Shown here: piece after piece, positions 18,333 to 26,709 of the stretch
Layout: the number at the start of each line of letters is the position of its first letter
How positions within the stretch are numbered: the stretch's first letter is position 1
Assembly (NCBI GenBank): GCA_050248155.1
Contig: JBFWSW010000002.1
Span: 62,001-126,000 of the forward strand
Origin: VFMC01 sp050248155
Lineage (GTDB): Bacteria > Actinomycetota > Acidimicrobiia > Acidimicrobiales > Ilumatobacteraceae
Direction: 5' to 3'
Length of the DNA stretch: 64,000 nucleotides
Position numbers and translations under genes: made by a program
Notes under the pieces: generated by a model
Databases searched by the model: none
Told to the model about the DNA's origin: nothing
What the model saw: only the letters and a program-made list of their open reading frames with translations

Positions 18333-19162
18333 TCAGCATCACCTCCCGACGTCGCCGAGCCGTGGGGTGCTCGTGCGCCCGCCGATCGCTTCGCGCCCGG
18401 CGGCCCTGCGAACGCCTGCGCCACGTCGAGCCACCGGTCGGCGACGGGCCCGGTCGCGACGAGCGCTGTGTCCTCTCGGTGCGAGCGCTGCGTGACGAGC
18501 AGGCAGAAGTCGAGCGCAGGGCCGCGCACCAGATCGCTCGCCTCGGTCGCCTCTGCGCCGAACTCCCAGACATCGCCGTCTGGAGCGAGGAGCTCGACCC
18601 TGATGGCGGCTTCGGGCACGGGCAGCCCGTGCGCGCGGAAGCTGTTGCCCATCGCCCGAACGCCGAGGAAGGCGACATGCCGCAACCGGTCGGACGGTCG
18701 ACGGGTGACGCCGAGTGCATCGGCGACGTCCTGTCCGTGTGCCCACGTCTCCATGATTCGGGCCGTGAGACACGACGCGATGGTCATGTCGGGCCCGTAC
18801 CACGGAACGCGACGAGTCGGATCGGCGTCGACGGCGGCGCGCGTGAGCTCCGCTGTCGCAGCTGCCAGCCAGTCGTCTGCTTCGGCCGCGCTGATGTCGG
18901 CATTCTGCACGCGTACCGACTCGACGAAGCCGTCGACGTCGGCGAGCGCTTCGCGGCGGCGTCGCACGAACTCGTCCGGATCGACGATCGCGAGGCGCGC
19001 CGCGTCGTCGAACCACGCAAGGTGGACGACCTGGTCGAGCACCGTCCACGGCTCGGCGAGGGTAGGGAGCGTCCAGTCCGCGACGTCCCGGCCGCCGAGC
19101 AGCGTCCGCAGGTCCTGCCGCTCGGCGGTGAGGTCGGCGCAGAGCTCGTCGACTCGGCTCAC
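18329..19162 (-). CDS. TIGR03084 family metal-binding protein (DinB/mycothiol-dependent isomerase-like fold)
   Basis: A 277-residue protein whose N-terminal four-helix bundle matches the mycothiol-dependent maleylpyruvate isomerase/DinB fold. It has metal-site histidines in VVHLAWFDDAA and ETWAHGQDVADAL, followed by a C-terminal beta domain with AHGLPVPEAAIRVELLAPDG. The reaction is unknown, but the family is regularly found with acyl-CoA carboxylases and AtuA-type proteins in actinobacteria. The GTG start lies two bases after the hydratase stop, and its own stop overlaps the AtuA start, so it is tightly embedded in the operon. Confidence 0.8.
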   Translation of the reverse strand: MSRVDELCADLTAERQDLRTLLGGRDVADWTLPTLAEPWTVLDQVVHLAWFDDAARLAIVDPDEFVRRRREALADVDGFVESVRVQNADISAAEADDWLAAATAELTRAAVDADPTRRVPWYGPDMTIASCLTARIMETWAHGQDVADALGVTRRPSDRLRHVAFLGVRAMGNSFRAHGLPVPEAAIRVELLAPDGDVWEFGAEATEASDLVRGPALDFCLLVTQRSHREDTALVATGPVADRWLDVAQAFAGPPGAKRSAGARAPHGSATSGGDAE

Positions 19163-19164
19163 GA

Positions 19165-19944
19165 TCAGCGGCCCTTCCACTCGGGCGTGCGGCGCTCGCT
19201 GAAGGCGCGAGGTCCCTCCTGCGCGTCCTCGCTCGTGTACACCGGCTCCCAGATCTCGTCCGCCTGGTCGTACAGCCGGCCGTACAGGTCGCCGGCCGCC
19301 AGGTGCACCGTGCGCTTCGCCGCTCGCACCGACAGCGGCGCATTGGCGATGATCGTCGCAGCCAACTGCTGCGTTGTCGAACGCAACACATCGGGGGCCA
19401 CCACCCGGTTGACGAGCCCGACGGCGAGCGCGCGCTCGGCGTCGATCGGCTCGCCCGTCACCAACAGCTCCATCGCGATCCGCGGTGGGACGAGCCAGGG
19501 GAGCGGGGTGGCCCACGGGGTGCCTCGACCGACCTTGGCCTCGGTGATCGCGAAGCGAGCGGTGTCGGCGGCGACGACCAGGTCGCACATCTGCGCCAGG
19601 AGGAACCCGCCGGCGAACGCGACGCCGTTCACGGCGGCGATGGTCACCTTGGGCACCTCGATGTTGCGTCCGAACACCGGCAGGAAGTCGGGAGGCGGCA
19701 CCTGCAGCGAGGTCGTCGACATCTCCTTCAGATCGCCGCCGGCGCAGAAGGCGCGGTCGCCCTCACCGGTCAGGACGAGGACCCCGGCGCTGTCGTCGTC
19801 GTTGAAGCGCCGCACTCCTTCCCACAGACCATCGCGCACCGCACGGCTCAAGGCGTTGCGCGACTCGGGCCGGTCGATCGTCAACCAGGCGACGCCGCTC
19901 TCCACCTCGTACCGCACGGCCGGGCGTGCCTCTGCGTCACTCAT
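19165..19944 (-). CDS. Enoyl-CoA hydratase (AtuE/LiuC-like)
   Basis: A 259-residue crotonase-fold enzyme placed after a biotin-dependent carboxylase, as in the Atu and Liu pathways where it hydrates the carboxylated enoyl-CoA (methylglutaconyl-CoA type). The oxyanion-hole motif FCAGGDLKEM and the loop AFAGGFLLAQMCDLV are present. One catalytic Glu is retained in FAITEAKVG; the first canonical Glu position appears to be Leu, so the mechanism may differ from the classical hydratase. The ATG at 19944 overlaps the carboxylase alpha stop by 8 bases. Confidence 0.85.
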   Translation of the reverse strand: MSDAEARPAVRYEVESGVAWLTIDRPESRNALSRAVRDGLWEGVRRFNDDDSAGVLVLTGEGDRAFCAGGDLKEMSTTSLQVPPPDFLPVFGRNIEVPKVTIAAVNGVAFAGGFLLAQMCDLVVAADTARFAITEAKVGRGTPWATPLPWLVPPRIAMELLVTGEPIDAERALAVGLVNRVVAPDVLRSTTQQLAATIIANAPLSVRAAKRTVHLAAGDLYGRLYDQADEIWEPVYTSEDAQEGPRAFSERRTPEWKGR

Positions 19945-21937
19945 CGTCGTCAGCCTCCACCACTGCGAGCACCGTGTTGTTCTCGACCGCTGCACCGACG
20001 GCGATGATCGACGCGAGCGTGCCGTTCGCGGGGCTGTTGATGCGGTGCTCCATCTTCATCGCCTCGATCACCACGAGGGCCTGTCCGGCTTCGACGCGAT
20101 CGCCGACCGCCGCACCCACCCGAACCACGGTGCCGGGCATCGGCGCGAGCAGCGAGCCCGACGCGACCTGCGTGCCGGGCAGCACGAACCGCTCCACTTC
20201 TCGCAGCGTCGAGGCCCCCGTGCCGTCGTGCACGTGCACGACCGAGCCGACGCGGTACACGTCGAGCCGGCGGCGCACGCCGGCGACGGTCACCTCGACC
20301 GCGCTGGGAGCGGCGCTCCAGAGCCTGACGTCGACCGGTTCGCCGTCGATCTCGGCCGCCAGCCCGCTTGGGCGGAAGTGGTAGCCCACCGAGCGGCGCG
20401 GCGAGCCGGGCACGTGGAGCACGTCGTACTCGACGCGCTGCATCGCCGTCGGCACGTTGCGCCATCCGGACGGGAAGGTGCTCCCAGCGCGCCGGTGCGC
20501 CTGTGCGGCCAGCGCAGCGGCCAGCGCGTGCACGCCTGAGCTCGTCTCGTCCGGCTCCGACCACGTGCAGTCGTTGCGGTCGAGGAAGCCGGTGTCGAGT
20601 CGACCGGCCGCGAACTCGTCGTGACGCAACACGTTGACGAGCAGGTCGCGATTGGTGGGAGGACCGTTCACGTGCGCTCGTGTGAGCGCACCTGCGAGCG
20701 CGTCGGAGGCTTCGGCGCGCGTCGGAGCCCAGGCGATGACCTTGGCGAGCATCGCGTCGTAGTGGGTCGACACGGTCGATCCGCTCTCGTACCCGCTGTC
20801 GACACGGATGTGCCCGTCGTCGGGCACCTCGAGACGGTCGATGCGTCCGCTCACCGGCGCGAAGCCCGCATGCACGTCCTCGGCGTAGAGCCGTGCTTCG
20901 ATCGCATGGCCGCGCAGCGACGCGCCGAGCACCTCCGCCGGCAGCGGAGCGCCGCGAGCGACGCTGATCTGGAGCTCGACCAGGTCGAGACCCGTCACCA
21001 GCTCGGTCACGGGATGCTCGACCTGGAGGCGGGTGTTCATCTCGAGGAAGAAGAACTCGCCATCCTGGTCGACCACGAACTCGACCGTCCCGGCGCCCAC
21101 GTAGCCGACCGCTCGTGCGGCGGCGAGCGCCGCCTCGCAAAGGCGGCCGCGCCGCTCGTCGTCCATCGCCGGCGACGGTGCCTCCTCGATGATCTTCTGG
21201 TAGCGCCGCTGGATCGAGCACTCGCGCTCGAAGAGGTGGGCGATGGTGCCGTGTGTGTCGCCGAAGACCTGCACCTCGATGTGGCGCGGGTCGTCGACGT
21301 ACCGCTCGAGGAAGATCATGTCGTTGCCGAACGCGGACGCAGCCTCGCGCCGGGCCGACGCCACGGCCTCGGCGAGCTCGGCTTCGGTGCGCACGACCCG
21401 CATGCCACGGCCGCCGCCACCGAACGCTGCCTTCACGAGGACCGGCCACCCGGTCACCGCTGCAGCCGCTGCGAGGTCGTCGCCCTCGAGCACCGTCGCT
21501 CCGGGCAGGACCGGCACACCGGCCGCCGCCATCATCTCCTTGGCGGCGACCTTCGAGCCCATCGCGTCGATCGTCTCGGCCGTGGGACCGATGAAGGTGA
21601 TGCCTTCTGCGTTGCATCGCCGTGCGAAGGCGGCGTTCTCGGACAGGAACCCGTACCCGGGGTGGATTGCGTCCGCGCCGGTTCGCTTCGCCGCAGCGAT
21701 GACGGCATCGACGTCGAGGTAGGTCTCGGCCGGCGTCGCGCCGCGCAGGTTCACGGCCTCGTCGGCTTCGCCGACATGTGGTGCCTGTGCGTCGACGTCG
21801 GAGAAGACCGCGACGGTCGATATGCCCATCCGCCGTGCGGTACGGAAGATCCTTCGCGCGATCTCGCCCCGGTTGGCGACGAGGAGCTTGTCGATGCGGG
21901 TCGCAGACGTCACAGGGATCACGGTCCTCACGGTCAT
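19937..21937 (-). CDS. Acyl-CoA carboxylase alpha subunit (biotin carboxylase plus biotin carrier)
   Basis: A 666-residue subunit that carboxylates its own biotin with ATP and bicarbonate. The N-terminal biotin carboxylase starts at KLLVANRGEIARRIFRTAR, with ATP-grasp elements VKAAFGGGGRGMRVV and HIEVQVFGD, EMNTRLQVEHPVTE, and a C-terminal biotinyl domain with EAMKMEH where Lys carries biotin. Length and layout fit methylcrotonyl-, geranyl- or propionyl-CoA carboxylase alpha subunits; context with AtuA favours the first two. The ATG overlaps the beta-subunit stop (ATGA). Confidence 0.9.
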   Translation of the reverse strand: MTVRTVIPVTSATRIDKLLVANRGEIARRIFRTARRMGISTVAVFSDVDAQAPHVGEADEAVNLRGATPAETYLDVDAVIAAAKRTGADAIHPGYGFLSENAAFARRCNAEGITFIGPTAETIDAMGSKVAAKEMMAAAGVPVLPGATVLEGDDLAAAAAVTGWPVLVKAAFGGGGRGMRVVRTEAELAEAVASARREAASAFGNDMIFLERYVDDPRHIEVQVFGDTHGTIAHLFERECSIQRRYQKIIEEAPSPAMDDERRGRLCEAALAAARAVGYVGAGTVEFVVDQDGEFFFLEMNTRLQVEHPVTELVTGLDLVELQISVARGAPLPAEVLGASLRGHAIEARLYAEDVHAGFAPVSGRIDRLEVPDDGHIRVDSGYESGSTVSTHYDAMLAKVIAWAPTRAEASDALAGALTRAHVNGPPTNRDLLVNVLRHDEFAAGRLDTGFLDRNDCTWSEPDETSSGVHALAAALAAQAHRRAGSTFPSGWRNVPTAMQRVEYDVLHVPGSPRRSVGYHFRPSGLAAEIDGEPVDVRLWSAAPSAVEVTVAGVRRRLDVYRVGSVVHVHDGTGASTLREVERFVLPGTQVASGSLLAPMPGTVVRVGAAVGDRVEAGQALVVIEAMKMEHRINSPANGTLASIIAVGAAVENNTVLAVVEADDDE

Positions 21938-23535
21938 CACATCCGGAACACGCCGAAACCGCGGCGGCCGGTGACGGAGTTGGAATGGGCGGCGGACAAG
22001 GCGAGGCCGAGCACCGTGCGGGTGTCGCGCGGGTCGATGATGCCGTCGTCGTAGAGCTTGCCCGACATGAAGAACGCATGTGATTCGCGCTCGATCTGAT
22101 CCTCGATCGCGCGACGCTGCCGCTGGTCGGCCTCCTCGTCGAAGGGCTTGCCCGATGCGTCGGCTGCTTGCCGAGCCACGATCGACAGGACGCCCGCGAG
22201 CTGCTGCGGACCCATCACCGCGACGCGTGCGTTGGGCCACATGAACAGGAACCTCGGGTTGTACGACCGGCCGCACATGCCGTAGTTGCCCGCCCCGTAC
22301 GAGGCGCCGATGTAGATGGTGAAGTGCGGGACCGTGCTGTTCGCGACGGCGTTGATCATCTTCGCGCCGTCTTTGATGATGCCTGCCTGCTCGTACTCAC
22401 GCCCGACCATGTAGCCCGTGGTGTTCTGGAGGAAGACGAGGGGGGTGTCGGTCTGGTTCGCGAGGAGGATGAACTCGGTCGCCTTCTCGGCTTCCTCCAT
22501 GAACAGCACGCCCTGCGCGTTCGCCAGGATGCCGACCGGATAGCCGTGGATCGACGCCCAGCCGGTCACGAGGCTCGTGCCGTACTGGGCCTTGTACTCG
22601 TCGAATCGCGACCCGTCGACGACCCGGGCGATCACCTCCTTCGGGTCGAAGGGCACCCGGAGGTCGGCCGATGCGATGCCGATGAGCTCGTCGGGGTCGT
22701 GCACGGGCTCGTCGGCCGGTCTGCTGGGACCGGGGCCGAGCTTTCGCCAGTTCAGGTCGGCGACGATCTGTCGCCCGATGCGGATGCAGTCGTGCTCGTC
22801 CACGGCGAAGTGGTCGGACAGTCCCGACACGCGGGAGTGCATGGCTGCGCCACCCAGTTCCTCGTCGTTCGCGTCCTCCCCCGTGGCCATCTTCACGAGC
22901 GGTGGACCGCCGAGGAACACCTTCGCGGCGCCGTCGACCATCACCGAGTGATCGCACATTCCCGGGACGTACGCCCCGCCCGCGGTGGAGTTGCCGAAGA
23001 CGAGGGCGATCGTGGGGATGCCGGCCGCCGACAGCTGGATGAGCTCGCGGAAGATGTTGCCGGCGGGGATGAACAGATCGGCCTGCGTGGGGAGGTCGGC
23101 TCCACCCGATTCGACCAGGTTGATGACCGGCAGCCGGTTGGCCCGAGCGATCTCGAACGCCCGGAGGTTCTTCTTGAGCGTGTACGGGTTCATCGAACCG
23201 CCACGCACGGTGGGATCATGGGCGATGATCACGCACTCGACGCCGGAGACGACCCCGACACCCGTGACGATGACGGCCCCGACGTTGAACTCGGTCCCGT
23301 ATGCGGCGAGTGGCGAGAGCTCGAGGAACGGCGTGTCGGGGTCGACGAGCAGCTCGATGCGCTCGCGGGCGAGCAGCTTGCCGCGCTGGCGGTGCCGGGC
23401 GACGTACCGCTCGCCGCCGCCGGCGACGGCCAGACCTACCTGCTCGTCGTGGGCCTCCAGCAGACTCAGGAGTGCGGCGCGGTTCGCGGCGTACTGGTCG
23501 CTGCCCGTGTCGACATGAGAGCTCAGGATGGGCAT
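21937..23535 (-). CDS. Acyl-CoA carboxylase beta subunit (carboxyltransferase)
   Basis: A 532-residue carboxyltransferase that transfers CO2 from biotin to an acyl-CoA. It shows the two crotonase-like halves of the family: YTLKKNLRAFEIARANRLP, NLVESGGADLPTQ and GNSTAGGAYVPGM in the first, and LQNTTGYMVGREYEQAGI and GASYGAGNYGMCGR in the second. The first half lies closest to methylcrotonyl/geranyl-CoA carboxylases by pattern. The ATG at 23535 is the first gene downstream of a near-perfect palindromic operator at 23577, so the whole five-gene operon (23535 down to 16593) should respond to that regulator. Confidence 0.9.
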   Translation of the reverse strand: MPILSSHVDTGSDQYAANRAALLSLLEAHDEQVGLAVAGGGERYVARHRQRGKLLARERIELLVDPDTPFLELSPLAAYGTEFNVGAVIVTGVGVVSGVECVIIAHDPTVRGGSMNPYTLKKNLRAFEIARANRLPVINLVESGGADLPTQADLFIPAGNIFRELIQLSAAGIPTIALVFGNSTAGGAYVPGMCDHSVMVDGAAKVFLGGPPLVKMATGEDANDEELGGAAMHSRVSGLSDHFAVDEHDCIRIGRQIVADLNWRKLGPGPSRPADEPVHDPDELIGIASADLRVPFDPKEVIARVVDGSRFDEYKAQYGTSLVTGWASIHGYPVGILANAQGVLFMEEAEKATEFILLANQTDTPLVFLQNTTGYMVGREYEQAGIIKDGAKMINAVANSTVPHFTIYIGASYGAGNYGMCGRSYNPRFLFMWPNARVAVMGPQQLAGVLSIVARQAADASGKPFDEEADQRQRRAIEDQIERESHAFFMSGKLYDDGIIDPRDTRTVLGLALSAAHSNSVTGRRGFGVFRM

Positions 23536-23576
23536 CGATGCTCCGGTGGTGCGAGATGTGGACGATGACGACTTGA

Positions 23577-23594
23577 CAACCAACTGGTTGGTTG
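23577..23594. promoter_or_regulatory. Type-2 TetR-like operator
   Basis: caaccaact joined to ggttggttg is a palindrome with 8 of 9 pairs matching. It lies midway between the divergent carboxylase beta gene and the riboflavin kinase gene. The 12-mer actggttggttg recurs exactly at 28605. Confidence 0.65.
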
Positions 23595-23606
23595 CATGAT
23601 TGGGGG

Positions 23607-24053
23607 ATGATACAGAATCAGGCTCAGCCGGTCCGATCCGAGATCGCTGCGCAGGGCGAGGTCGCCTCGGTCGTGCAGATGGGTGATCAGCGTGGTCGGC
23701 TGCTGGGCTTCCCGACGGCGAACCTCTATCCGACCACGGTCGATCGCTGGGAGCGAGGCGTGTATGCAGGCGTCGCTCACGCCGACGACCAGGTCTGGTG
23801 GCCGGCTGCGGTCAACGTCGGTGCGCGGCCGACCTTCACCGGTGGCACCGGTCCGTGCTCGATGGAAGTCCACCTGATCGGCTTCGACGGCGACATCTAC
23901 GGTCAAATGCTCACCGTGCGGTTGATCGAGCGCCTGCGCGACGAGGTGCGCTTCGAATCCGTCGAAGCGCTGGTCGACCAACTGCGTCACGACGTACAGA
24001 CCGCATCGTCGATCGTGGATCGCGTTGGCTCGCGGCTGGACCGCCCTCGTTGA
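23607..24053 (+). CDS. Stand-alone riboflavin kinase (RibF C-terminal domain)
   Basis: A 148-residue protein matching only the flavokinase half of bifunctional RibF; it would phosphorylate riboflavin to FMN. The diagnostic segments are all present: GRLLGFPTANLYP (ATP/riboflavin loop), GVYAGVAH, AAVNVGARPTFTGG, and HLIGFDGDIYGQMLTVRLIERLRDE with the following FESVEAL helix. The N-terminal FAD synthetase half is absent. The ATG at 23607 is 12 bases past a palindromic operator shared with the divergent carboxylase operon, so flavin supply looks tied to this catabolic pathway. A house-keeping bifunctional RibF is expected elsewhere. Confidence 0.85.
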   Translation: MIQNQAQPVRSEIAAQGEVASVVQMGDQRGRLLGFPTANLYPTTVDRWERGVYAGVAHADDQVWWPAAVNVGARPTFTGGTGPCSMEVHLIGFDGDIYGQMLTVRLIERLRDEVRFESVEALVDQLRHDVQTASSIVDRVGSRLDRPR

Positions 24054-24074
24054 CGGTGCATGCTCGTGAGCATA

Positions 24075-24092
24075 CTATCAACCGGTTGTTTG
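24075..24092. promoter_or_regulatory. Type-2 TetR-like operator
   Basis: Contains the perfect 10-bp palindrome caaccggttg (24079-24088). On the minus strand the 18-mer matches the 23577 site at 14 of 18 positions. It lies about 50 bases before the cupin gene. Confidence 0.5.
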
Positions 24093-24142
24093 TCATCGGT
24101 CGTGTCGATGCGGCCGGCACGCGAAGGAGATGAGGGGGAGCG

Positions 24143-24604
24143 ATGATTCACGTGGACGTTCCGCAGGTGTCGCAGGTGTTCGACTGGCGGGAGATCATGA
24201 AGTCGGCACCCGACCACACGATGGAAGGACACTACAACTACTGGTTCGTGTTCGAACAGGGCGACGTGGCGATCGCGATGTTCGAGATGATGGGCCCATT
24301 GCCCCCGCACCGCCACCCGGCCACACATTGGGCCACGGTGCTCGAAGGGGAGGCCGAGTGCGTCATCGGTGACCAGTACTTCGTCGCACGACCGTGGGAC
24401 ACGATTCGGGTCGACATCGGCGTGCCACACGTCGTGGTGCCCCGGGTCGGGCAGCGATGGGTCGGCTTCGAGCTCACGATGCCGCGCGACATCATCGATG
24501 AGGTCGACTACCTCACGTCGGGTCCCGAGTTCGAGCGCATCGATGCCATCGAGCGCGAGCACGGCATGTGGCGGTTCGACGTCAGCGGGGCTGCCGGTCA
24601 CTGA
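24143..24604 (+). CDS. Cupin-domain protein
   Basis: A 153-residue beta-barrel protein of the cupin superfamily. The first cupin motif is PPHRHPATHWATVLEGEAEC with two or three candidate metal-ligand histidines; the second is PWDTIRVDIGVPHVV. The ATG follows a GGGGG ribosome site. Small cupins may be dioxygenases, isomerases or sensors, and nothing here decides between them. The upstream type-2 operator suggests co-regulation with the carboxylase operon. Its last 23 bases overlap the convergent SnoaL-like gene. Confidence 0.8.
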   Translation: MIHVDVPQVSQVFDWREIMKSAPDHTMEGHYNYWFVFEQGDVAIAMFEMMGPLPPHRHPATHWATVLEGEAECVIGDQYFVARPWDTIRVDIGVPHVVVPRVGQRWVGFELTMPRDIIDEVDYLTSGPEFERIDAIEREHGMWRFDVSGAAGH

Positions 24605-25100
24605 CAGCCACCGTCTGGTGGACGTCGCCATAGACCTCGACGGCTCGCAACAGCGGCTCGGCTGACTCGTCGAACGTCGCGAAGACGGCGACCCGGCGGA
24701 CCACGAGATCGGCCTCGGCCACATGGTCGCCGGGCGCCAGCCAGCTCAGGTCACCGTCGAAGCCGACCTCGGTCGGAGCGGCGAAGAATCGGTCGACGTC
24801 GACGCGTGCGGACCGCAGCGCCACGGGCGGGCTGGAGAGCCATCCCTCGAGCAGCTGCGCAGCTGCTGCGCCGTCCCATCGCCAGATGCCGCCCGGCACG
24901 AACCCGTTGGCGCGCACGACGAGGTCGTCCGCGAGCCTGGCCTCGAGCTGTCGCCCGTCGCCCGCAGCGACGGCCTCGACCAGCGAGACCAACGCAGTCG
25001 CGGCGCGGCCGCGCTCGGGGCCGAGATGGCTCGCTCGTCGCCGCATGGCATCGACCCAGGCGCCGAGTCGGTCTCGACTGGAGGCCGCGTCGCCGGTCAC
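24582..25100 (-). CDS. SnoaL-like (NTF2-fold) protein
   Basis: A 172-residue protein without strong motifs. The segment ATALVSLVEAVAAGDGRQLEARLADDLVVRANG followed by alternating strands is typical of NTF2-fold proteins. The GTG start overlaps the stop of the upstream gene (GTGA). It is the last gene of a three-gene operon after the aldo/keto reductase and a second SnoaL-like gene. The recurrence of paired pocket-fold proteins suggests they may form a heteromer, as ChsH-type hydratases do, but that is inference. Confidence 0.6.
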   Translation of the reverse strand: MTGDAASSRDRLGAWVDAMRRRASHLGPERGRAATALVSLVEAVAAGDGRQLEARLADDLVVRANGFVPGGIWRWDGAAAAQLLEGWLSSPPVALRSARVDVDRFFAAPTEVGFDGDLSWLAPGDHVAEADLVVRRVAVFATFDESAEPLLRAVEVYGDVHQTVAVSDRQPR

Positions 25101-25639
25101 GTCGGTTCCTCCTCGACCTCGATCACGGTGTGGGGTAGCGGCCAGTAGTGGTCCTCGCCGACCATCAGGCCGTCACAGAACTCGACGAGCAGCGCAAACC
25201 GCGTGACGCAGTAGTGGTCCGTCGTCGGCGAGACGTCGAGGCCGAGCGCAGCCAGCTGCTCGCCGGGCACGATCGCGTGCTGCTCGCCCTGGAGCACGAG
25301 CCCGTCGTCGGACACGATGAAGCGCTCGACGTCGATGTGGACCGGCGGGAACCCGCCTGCGAACGCGCGTGTGTAGTTCTCGCGGATGACGTCCCGAGAC
25401 AGCACGAGCGGGCCGTCCGGATCGCGGAACCCGCCCCAGAAGCGGAATCGGGGCAGGGCCACCAGCGTGTGCATCGCCTCGTCGATGTCCCCGCGGAACT
25501 CGGCTTCGAGGTGATGGAGGTACGTCCGGAGCATCGCCACGTGCTGCGGGTCGTCCTCGGTCGCCAATCGGCGCCGCACCGCGTCGAGGAGGCGCCCGGG
25601 ATCGACCGGAACCTCCGAGCGCCGGATCGTCGTGGTCAT
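25097..25639 (-). CDS. SnoaL-like (NTF2-fold) protein
   Basis: A 180-residue protein with an NTF2-like pattern: an N-terminal helical part (MLRTYLHHLEAEFRGDIDEAM), FRFWGGFRDPDG, a long central region, and a final strand MVGEDHYWPLPHTVIEVEE. The ATG at 25639 overlaps the aldo/keto reductase stop (ATGA), so the two are coupled; the frame upstream of this ATG is an arginine-rich shadow. Function unknown; relatives in catabolic clusters are often dehydratase-like. Confidence 0.65.
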   Translation of the reverse strand: MTTTIRRSEVPVDPGRLLDAVRRRLATEDDPQHVAMLRTYLHHLEAEFRGDIDEAMHTLVALPRFRFWGGFRDPDGPLVLSRDVIRENYTRAFAGGFPPVHIDVERFIVSDDGLVLQGEQHAIVPGEQLAALGLDVSPTTDHYCVTRFALLVEFCDGLMVGEDHYWPLPHTVIEVEEEPT

Positions 25640-26652
25640 CACTGGTCTCGCGGAGGGCGTACGGGGCCGTCGCCGGCGCCGACCCGTTCGATCTCGGCGC
25701 CGATCTCGTCGAGCTCGTCGTCGCTCAGCTCGATCTCGAGTGCGGCCAGCCACCCCTCCGCCTGGGCCGGCGTGCGCGCGCCGGCGATGGCGCCGGTCAC
25801 GCCGTCGAAGGCAAGGGTCCAGGCGAGGGCAACCGCAGGTGTCCCGGCGCCGCGCCGCTCGGCCACGCGCTCGAGCACCGCCTGCACAGCGAGGCTCTCG
25901 TCGAGGCGCGTGGTGTACTCGGGCAGGTGTCGCCGCTGGTCGTCGTCAGCGAGCGAGGCGGCGCGCTCGGCCGAGAACGCGCCGCTCAGCAAACCGCCTT
26001 CCATGGGGCTGTACGCGACGACGGCGGTGCCGTTCGATCGGCACAGCGGGATCAGCTCGGCGGCGGCGCCCCGCTTGATCGCCGAGAACGGCGGTTGCAG
26101 CGAATCGACGTGGCCGAGCTCCTCGGCGATCCGCACCCGGGTCGGACCGTGGTTGCTGAGGCCTGCAGCGCGGATCTTGCCCGCCGAGCGAAGCTCGAGC
26201 AGCGCTCCCCAGTAGTCCTCGAGGGCCGTGCCGTCCGCGCTCGGCCAATGCACCTGCAGCAGGTCGACCCGTTCGAGCCCCAGCCGCTGCAGCGAACCGT
26301 CGAGGCTGCGCCGGATGGCGTCGGGCGAGCAGTCGCTGAACGGTGCTGCCGCACGGTCGTCCGGATCCCATCCGATGCCGCACTTGGTGAAGACGTACGG
26401 CCGATCGGCGTCGGAGAACGCGCGCAGAGCGGTGCCGACCACGTGCTCCGATCGCCCGTAGCCGTACATGGCCGCTGTGTCGAGCCAGTTGACCCCGTGC
26501 TCCACCGCGTGGCAGATCGTCGCCACCGACGTCGTGTCGTCCTGCTCGCCCCAGCCGAGCGCCCAATCGCCGCCACCCAGGGCCGAGGTGCCGAGCCCGA
26601 CAGGGCTGACGTACATCTCGGTCGTCCCGAACCGACGGTGGCGATCGTGCAC
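25639..26652 (-). CDS. Aldo/keto reductase
   Basis: NAD(P)H-dependent oxidoreductase with a TIM barrel, 337 residues. The catalytic tetrad is visible as Asp and Tyr in DTAAMYGYGRSEH, Lys in VFTKCG and His in LLQVHWP. The C-terminal cofactor-binding segment GAIAGARTPAQAEGWL is also present. The GTG start has GAGGAGG seven bases upstream. A type-1 operator lies about 40 bases before the start. It heads the operon with the two SnoaL-like genes and probably reduces or oxidises a carbonyl intermediate of the same pathway. Confidence 0.88.
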   Translation of the reverse strand: MHDRHRRFGTTEMYVSPVGLGTSALGGGDWALGWGEQDDTTSVATICHAVEHGVNWLDTAAMYGYGRSEHVVGTALRAFSDADRPYVFTKCGIGWDPDDRAAAPFSDCSPDAIRRSLDGSLQRLGLERVDLLQVHWPSADGTALEDYWGALLELRSAGKIRAAGLSNHGPTRVRIAEELGHVDSLQPPFSAIKRGAAAELIPLCRSNGTAVVAYSPMEGGLLSGAFSAERAASLADDDQRRHLPEYTTRLDESLAVQAVLERVAERRGAGTPAVALAWTLAFDGVTGAIAGARTPAQAEGWLAALEIELSDDELDEIGAEIERVGAGDGPVRPPRDQ

Positions 26653-26689
26653 GGCGAACCTCCTCGCTGAAGCCGCGGATCGGCGACAA

Positions 26690-26709
26690 TACCAAACGAT
26701 TGTTAGATA
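26690..26709. promoter_or_regulatory. Type-1 TetR-like operator
   Basis: taccaaacga followed by ttgttagata. It shares accaaacgat with the sites at 5335 and 13171 and the gttagata end with 9249. It overlaps the stop codon of the upstream phosphotransferase gene and precedes the aldo/keto reductase gene. Confidence 0.55.

Noticed and set aside
15903..19202. A 1099-codon open frame on the plus strand across the amidohydrolase 3, AtuA and TIGR03084 genes
   Set aside because: It is Arg/Ala/Gly/Pro-rich without family motifs, and it runs antisense or out of frame to three well-supported genes. Such long empty frames are usual in GC-rich DNA.
20621..22054. A 477-codon plus-strand frame opposite the carboxylase alpha gene
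   Set aside because: Composition is typical of an antisense shadow, and the opposite strand encodes a complete biotin carboxylase.
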